Source of the DNA: Prado023 sp039812125
GTDB taxonomy: Bacteria > Actinomycetota > Actinomycetes > S36-B12 > CAIYMF01
DNA: 31,521 nt
Assembly: GCA_039812125.1 (NCBI GenBank)
Contig: JBDHZV010000025.1
Coordinates: 1 to 31,521 of the forward strand
Reading direction: 5' to 3'
The notes under the pieces are model-generated. The model searched no databases. It worked only from the letters and a program-made list of their open reading frames with translations, and was not told the origin of the DNA. This document shows positions 27,884 to 31,521 of this stretch, piece by piece (within the stretch, counting starts at the first letter, position 1; each line of letters opens with the position of its first letter). The position numbers and the translations under genes were made by a program.

Positions 27884-30018
27884 CCGACACCGTCGCGATG
27901 GGGGCAGCCGGCGGCGCTGCGGCGGCTGCCCCGGTCGCCGATGCCCTGCCCGCCGACCGCTTCGCCGACCGGGAGCTGTCGTGGCTGGCGTTCAACGAGC
28001 GGGTCCTGGAACTGGCCGAGGACGAGGACCTCCCCCTGCTGGAGCGCGTCAAGTTCCTCGCGATCTTCGCGTCCAACCTCGACGAGTTCTTCATGGTCCG
28101 GGTCGCCGGGCTCAAGCGGCGCATCGACGCCGGCATCGCGGTCCGGGCCGCCAGTGGCCTGATGCCCCGCGACCTGCTGGAGCGGATCTGGTCGGGCACC
28201 CGGCTGCTCATGGACCGGCAGTCGGCCTGCTTCGGCGAGTCGGTGCTGCCGGGCCTGCAGGCCGAGGGCATCGAGATCCTGCGCTACGACCAGACCTCGG
28301 AGGCGGAGCGCGCCAATCTCCAGCGGCTGTTCGCCGACCGGGTGTTCCCGATCCTGACGCCCCTGGCCGTGGACCCAGCCCACCCGTTCCCGTACATCTC
28401 CGGACTGAGCCTGAACCTCGCAGTCGTGGTGCGCAACCCTGCCACCGGGACCGAGCTGTTCGCGCGCGTCAAGGTCCCCCAGAGCCTGCCGCGATTCCTG
28501 GCCGTGGGGGCGCAGCGGTTCGTCCCGCTCGAGGACGTCATCGCGGCGAACCTGTCGGACCTGTTCCCGGGCATGGAGATCCTCCAGCAGCACTCGTTCC
28601 GGGTGACCCGCAACGAGGATGTGGAGGTGGAGGAGGACGACGCCGAGAACCTGCTCAAGGCTCTCGAGCGCGAGCTGATGCGCCGCCGGTTCGGTCCCCC
28701 GGTCCGCCTCGAGGTCGAGCGCTCCATCGACCCCTACGTCCTGGACCTGCTCGTGCGCGAGCTGGGCATCTCCGACGAGGAGGTCTTCGCCCTGCCCGGG
28801 CCCCTGGACCTGACCGGGCTGTGGGCGCTGGTCGCCCTGGACCGCGATGACCTGAAGGAGACGGCGTTCCTGCCGCGCACCAGCGCCGCGCTGGCCGAGG
28901 TCGAGAGCGCTGCGCCGCCGGACGTGCTCGACGCGATGCGCGACCACGACGTGCTCCTGCACCACCCCTACGACAGCTTCTCGACCAGCGTGCAACGGTT
29001 CCTCGAGCAGGCGGCGGCCGACCCCAAGGTGCTGGCCATCAAGCAGACGCTGTACCGGACCAGCGGCGACTCGCCGATCGTCGACGCGCTCATCGACGCC
29101 GCGCAGGCCGGCAAGCAGGTGCTGGCCCTGGTCGAGATCAAGGCCAGGTTCGACGAGCAGGCCAACATCACCTGGGCGCGCAAGCTCGAGCGCCAGGGCG
29201 TGCACGTGGTCTACGGCCTCGTGGGCCTGAAGACCCACTGCAAGCTGAGCATGGTGGTCCGCGACGACGGCGACCGGCTGCGCCGCTACATGCACATCGG
29301 CACCGGCAACTACCACCCCAAGACCGCGCGGCTCTACGAGGACATGGGCCTGCTCACCACCGACCCCGTCGTCGGCGAGGACGTCTCGCACGTGTTCAAC
29401 GTGCTGTCGGGCTACTCGATGAACACCACCTACCAGCGGCTGCTGGTCGCGCCCCACTCGATCCGCACGGGCCTGATCGAGCGGATCGAGCGGGAGGTGG
29501 CGCACCACCGCGCGGGTCGCCCGGCTGGGGTGCGGTTCAAGTGCAACTCGATCGTCGACGAGGCGATCATCGACGCGCTCTACCGGGCCTCGCAGGAGGG
29601 CGTGCCGGTCGACGTCTGGGTCCGGGGGATCTGCGCGATCCGGCCCGGGGTGCCCGGGATGAGCGACAACGTCCGGGTCCGCTCGATCCTTGGCCGCTTC
29701 CTGGAGCACTCCCGCGCCTACGAGTTCGTCAACGGCGGGCAGCTGGAGACCTGGATCGGGTCGGCCGACCTCATGCACCGCAACCTCGACCGCAGGGTCG
29801 AGGTCCTGGTCAGCCTCAGCCCGGAGCACGCAGCCGAGGTGTCGGCGCTGTTCGACCTCGGGTTCGCTGACTCCACGCGGGCCTGGATCGCGCTGCCGGA
29901 CGGGACCTGGGCCCGGCACCACGAGGACGCCCAGGGCGTCCCCGCGATCGACATGCAGGAGCACCTCATCGGCGTGCGCGCGGCGCGGCCCCGACGGAAG
30001 AGAGGCCAGGCAACGTGA
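27880..30018 (+). CDS. ppk: polyphosphate kinase 1
   Basis: Reversibly polymerises the gamma-phosphate of ATP into polyphosphate; 712 residues, family size, cytosolic. Domain order is as in E. coli PPK: N-terminal helical domain (ADRELSWLAFNERVLELA, then ASNLDEFFMVRVAGLKRR), head domain, and two phospholipase-D-like C-terminal domains. Equivalents of the E. coli active-site histidines are His453 in GLKTHCK and His610 in FLEHSR. The nucleotide/phosphate-binding segments YMHIGTGNYHPKTARLYEDMG and WIGSADLMHRNLDRRVEVLV are intact. The Ala-rich first 20 residues are not conserved. ATGA overlap with mshD upstream and GTGA overlap with the CYTH-CHAD gene downstream indicate a tightly coupled operon. 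Confidence 0.97.
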   Translation: MTDTVAMGAAGGAAAAAPVADALPADRFADRELSWLAFNERVLELAEDEDLPLLERVKFLAIFASNLDEFFMVRVAGLKRRIDAGIAVRAASGLMPRDLLERIWSGTRLLMDRQSACFGESVLPGLQAEGIEILRYDQTSEAERANLQRLFADRVFPILTPLAVDPAHPFPYISGLSLNLAVVVRNPATGTELFARVKVPQSLPRFLAVGAQRFVPLEDVIAANLSDLFPGMEILQQHSFRVTRNEDVEVEEDDAENLLKALERELMRRRFGPPVRLEVERSIDPYVLDLLVRELGISDEEVFALPGPLDLTGLWALVALDRDDLKETAFLPRTSAALAEVESAAPPDVLDAMRDHDVLLHHPYDSFSTSVQRFLEQAAADPKVLAIKQTLYRTSGDSPIVDALIDAAQAGKQVLALVEIKARFDEQANITWARKLERQGVHVVYGLVGLKTHCKLSMVVRDDGDRLRRYMHIGTGNYHPKTARLYEDMGLLTTDPVVGEDVSHVFNVLSGYSMNTTYQRLLVAPHSIRTGLIERIEREVAHHRAGRPAGVRFKCNSIVDEAIIDALYRASQEGVPVDVWVRGICAIRPGVPGMSDNVRVRSILGRFLEHSRAYEFVNGGQLETWIGSADLMHRNLDRRVEVLVSLSPEHAAEVSALFDLGFADSTRAWIALPDGTWARHHEDAQGVPAIDMQEHLIGVRAARPRRKRGQAT

Positions 30019-31521
30019 CGGACACCCCGCAGACCCACCGGGAGGTGGAGCGCAAGCTGCGCGTCCACGCCCTGTTCCGGATGCCCGAGCTCGTGGGCAC
30101 GGTGCCCGGCCTGGCCGGCACGACGGTGGACACCGGGATCACCCGGGTGGAGCGGCGACCGACCGTCCAGATGCGTGCGGTGTACCACGACACGCACGAC
30201 CTGCGGCTGATCCGTTGGGGTGTCACCCTGCGCCGCCGTGAGGGCGGCTCGGACGCCGGGTGGCACCTCAAGCTGCCGGTGGAGGGGGCCGGCGAGGGCG
30301 TGCGCGACGAGGTCCGGCTGCCCCTGGACGCCGGTGAGGTCGGGTACGTGCCGCACGCGATCGCCGACGTGGTCACCGCACTGGCCCGGCGGGAGCCCCT
30401 GGTGCCGGTCGCGACCCTGCAGACCGCCCGGACGGCGCACCTGCTCTACGACGCCGACGACACCGCCGTCGCCGAGCTGGTCGACGACGTCGTGTCCATC
30501 ATGGACGGCGACGTCGTGGCCGGACGGTTCCGTGAGCTCGAGGTCGAGGCGCTCGGGGAGGACGCGTCCGTGCTCGACCCGATCGTCGAGCTGCTCCTTG
30601 CCCACGGGGCCCTGCCAGGATCGTCCAGCAAGGCGGGCAGCGCGCTGGGCCCGGCGGCGAAGGGCGCTCCGGACGTCCCCGAGGCCGCGACGGTCACGCC
30701 CGCAGATCCGGCCGGCGACGCGGTGCACGCCCACCTGCTCACCCACGTGCGTCGGTTCCTGCTCCAGGACGTGCGGGTCCGCCGGGACCTGCCCGACTCC
30801 GTGCACCAGATGCGGGTGGCCGCCCGCCGGCTGCGCAGCGGACTGCGGGTGTTCGGTCCCCTGGTCGACCCCGAGTGGTCACGGCATCTGCGCGACGAGC
30901 TGGGCTGGGCCGCCTCCGAGCTGGGCCTGAGCCGGGACTCCGAGGTCCTGCTGGCCCGCCTGGACGCCCATGCCGACGAGCTCCCGGCCGACGACGCCGC
31001 CCTCATCCACGGCCACGTCGACCCGGTGATGCAGGCCAAGGTCGACCAGGGCCGCGCGGAGGCCCTCCAGGCGATGCGCTCCGAGCGCCACCTGGCCCTG
31101 CTCGACGCGTTGGTCGAGGCTGCCAACCACCCCAGGCTCACCGAGGCCGCCGCCACCCGGTCGCGCGACGCGCTGCCGCCGCTGTTCGACAAGGCCTGGC
31201 GCAAGCTCGAGAAGGAGGTCCGGGCGCTGACCCTGGACGGTCCCTCCGATGAGTGGCACGAGACCCGCATCACCGCCAAGCGCGCTCGATACGCCGCAGA
31301 GGTGCTCGCACCCGTGTTCGGCTCGCCGGCCAAGAACCTGGCCAGCTCCCTGGGCAACGTGACCGAGCAGCTGGGTGAGCACCAGGACGCCTCGATCGCG
31401 CAGGAGACCGTGCGGGCGCTCTCCGCACAGTTCGATGGTCCGACCGGTTTCGCACTCGGGCTGCTGCACGCCTACGAGGTGGAGTGCGAGCTCATCGCCC
31501 GCGTTCGCATGCAGGAGCAGT
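30015..31521 (+). CDS. CYTH-CHAD domain protein (3' truncated by window end)
   Basis: GTG 30015 overlaps the ppk stop as GTGA; 502 codons are visible and the frame is open at the right edge. The N-terminal CYTH domain (triphosphate tunnel fold) starts with the EVERK form of ExExK (residues 10-14), followed by RLIRWGVTLRRR, WHLKLPV and FRELEVEAL. After an Ala/Gly/Ser-rich linker (about 195-235) the CHAD domain begins: HQMRVAARRLRSGLRVF (His264), LGLSRDSEVLLARL, WHETRITAKRARYAAEVL (His415) and GEHQDASIAQE. CHAD domains bind polyphosphate through their basic helices, which agrees with the coupled ppk gene. Whether the CYTH part hydrolyses triphosphates is not known. Confidence 0.93.
   Translation, partial: MTDTPQTHREVERKLRVHALFRMPELVGTVPGLAGTTVDTGITRVERRPTVQMRAVYHDTHDLRLIRWGVTLRRREGGSDAGWHLKLPVEGAGEGVRDEVRLPLDAGEVGYVPHAIADVVTALARREPLVPVATLQTARTAHLLYDADDTAVAELVDDVVSIMDGDVVAGRFRELEVEALGEDASVLDPIVELLLAHGALPGSSSKAGSALGPAAKGAPDVPEAATVTPADPAGDAVHAHLLTHVRRFLLQDVRVRRDLPDSVHQMRVAARRLRSGLRVFGPLVDPEWSRHLRDELGWAASELGLSRDSEVLLARLDAHADELPADDAALIHGHVDPVMQAKVDQGRAEALQAMRSERHLALLDALVEAANHPRLTEAAATRSRDALPPLFDKAWRKLEKEVRALTLDGPSDEWHETRITAKRARYAAEVLAPVFGSPAKNLASSLGNVTEQLGEHQDASIAQETVRALSAQFDGPTGFALGLLHAYEVECELIARVRMQEQ

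Overview
This is a very GC-rich stretch of an actinobacterial chromosome. The order within the Actinomycetes cannot be fixed by eye. The best evidence is the gene content: two mycothiol biosynthesis genes (mshA, mshD), carD, lpqE, senX3/regX3, an actinobacterial GlnR, a DUF2516/HTH/HbhA-like cluster and a DUF4395/thioredoxin pair. Coding density is very high. Neighbouring genes often overlap by ATGA, GTGA or TGATG. No tRNA, rRNA, insertion sequence, prophage, CRISPR array or sign of recent transfer was seen. From memory, the window reads like several separate Mycobacterium tuberculosis loci joined together: Rv3579c-Rv3584, Rv0486-Rv0491, Rv0474-Rv0477 and Rv0816c-Rv0819, followed by ppk.

Layout. 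1-255 is the 3' end of an unidentified gene. 468-1748 is a kinase-like DUF4032 protein. 1800-7966 (minus) holds an esterase and the run carD, PIN/TRAM (YacL-like), ispD, ispF, cysS, rlmB, followed by divergent lpqE. 8666-14063 is a phosphate and central metabolism block: regX3 and senX3 (minus), a PHO-box region, then phoU, mshA, a YbjN protein and gpmA (plus). 14098-16468 holds a methyltransferase and DUF2516 (minus), divergent from an HTH regulator and an HbhA-like protein, with a 28-bp perfect palindrome between them. 16561-18341 (minus) is asparaginase plus BKACE. 18435-19508 is a DUF4388-type protein. 19510-22864 (minus) contains dtd, an MBL hydrolase, ygfZ, a Fur-family regulator, nitrobindin and a 35-residue membrane protein. 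22923-24852 is dsrE plus a GT-C glycosyltransferase. 24859-26004 (minus) is thioredoxin, a cysteine-rich leader peptide and DUF4395. 26161 to the right edge (plus) is glnR, mshD, ppk and a CYTH-CHAD protein that runs off the window.

How the genes fit together. Phosphate sensing (SenX3/RegX3/PhoU with a PHO box) shares the window with polyphosphate synthesis (ppk) and a polyphosphate-binding-type CHAD protein. Thiol and redox functions recur: mshA, mshD, cysS, thioredoxin, a Cys leader, dsrE, and the nitrobindin/Fur/YgfZ operon.

The strongest pattern is regulatory. Thirteen transcription-unit starts have a -10-like hexamer (TANNNT or CANNNT) exactly 6 or 7 nt before the start codon, which is the signature of leaderless mRNAs. 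The other main finds are a SenX3 kinase with no membrane segment, phased 11-nt PHO repeats, a palindrome inside a leaderless promoter, an overlooked 35-residue membrane protein, and a 25-residue leader peptide ending in three cysteines whose mRNA could pair with the downstream ribosome binding site. No wholly new multi-gene system could be demonstrated by reading alone.
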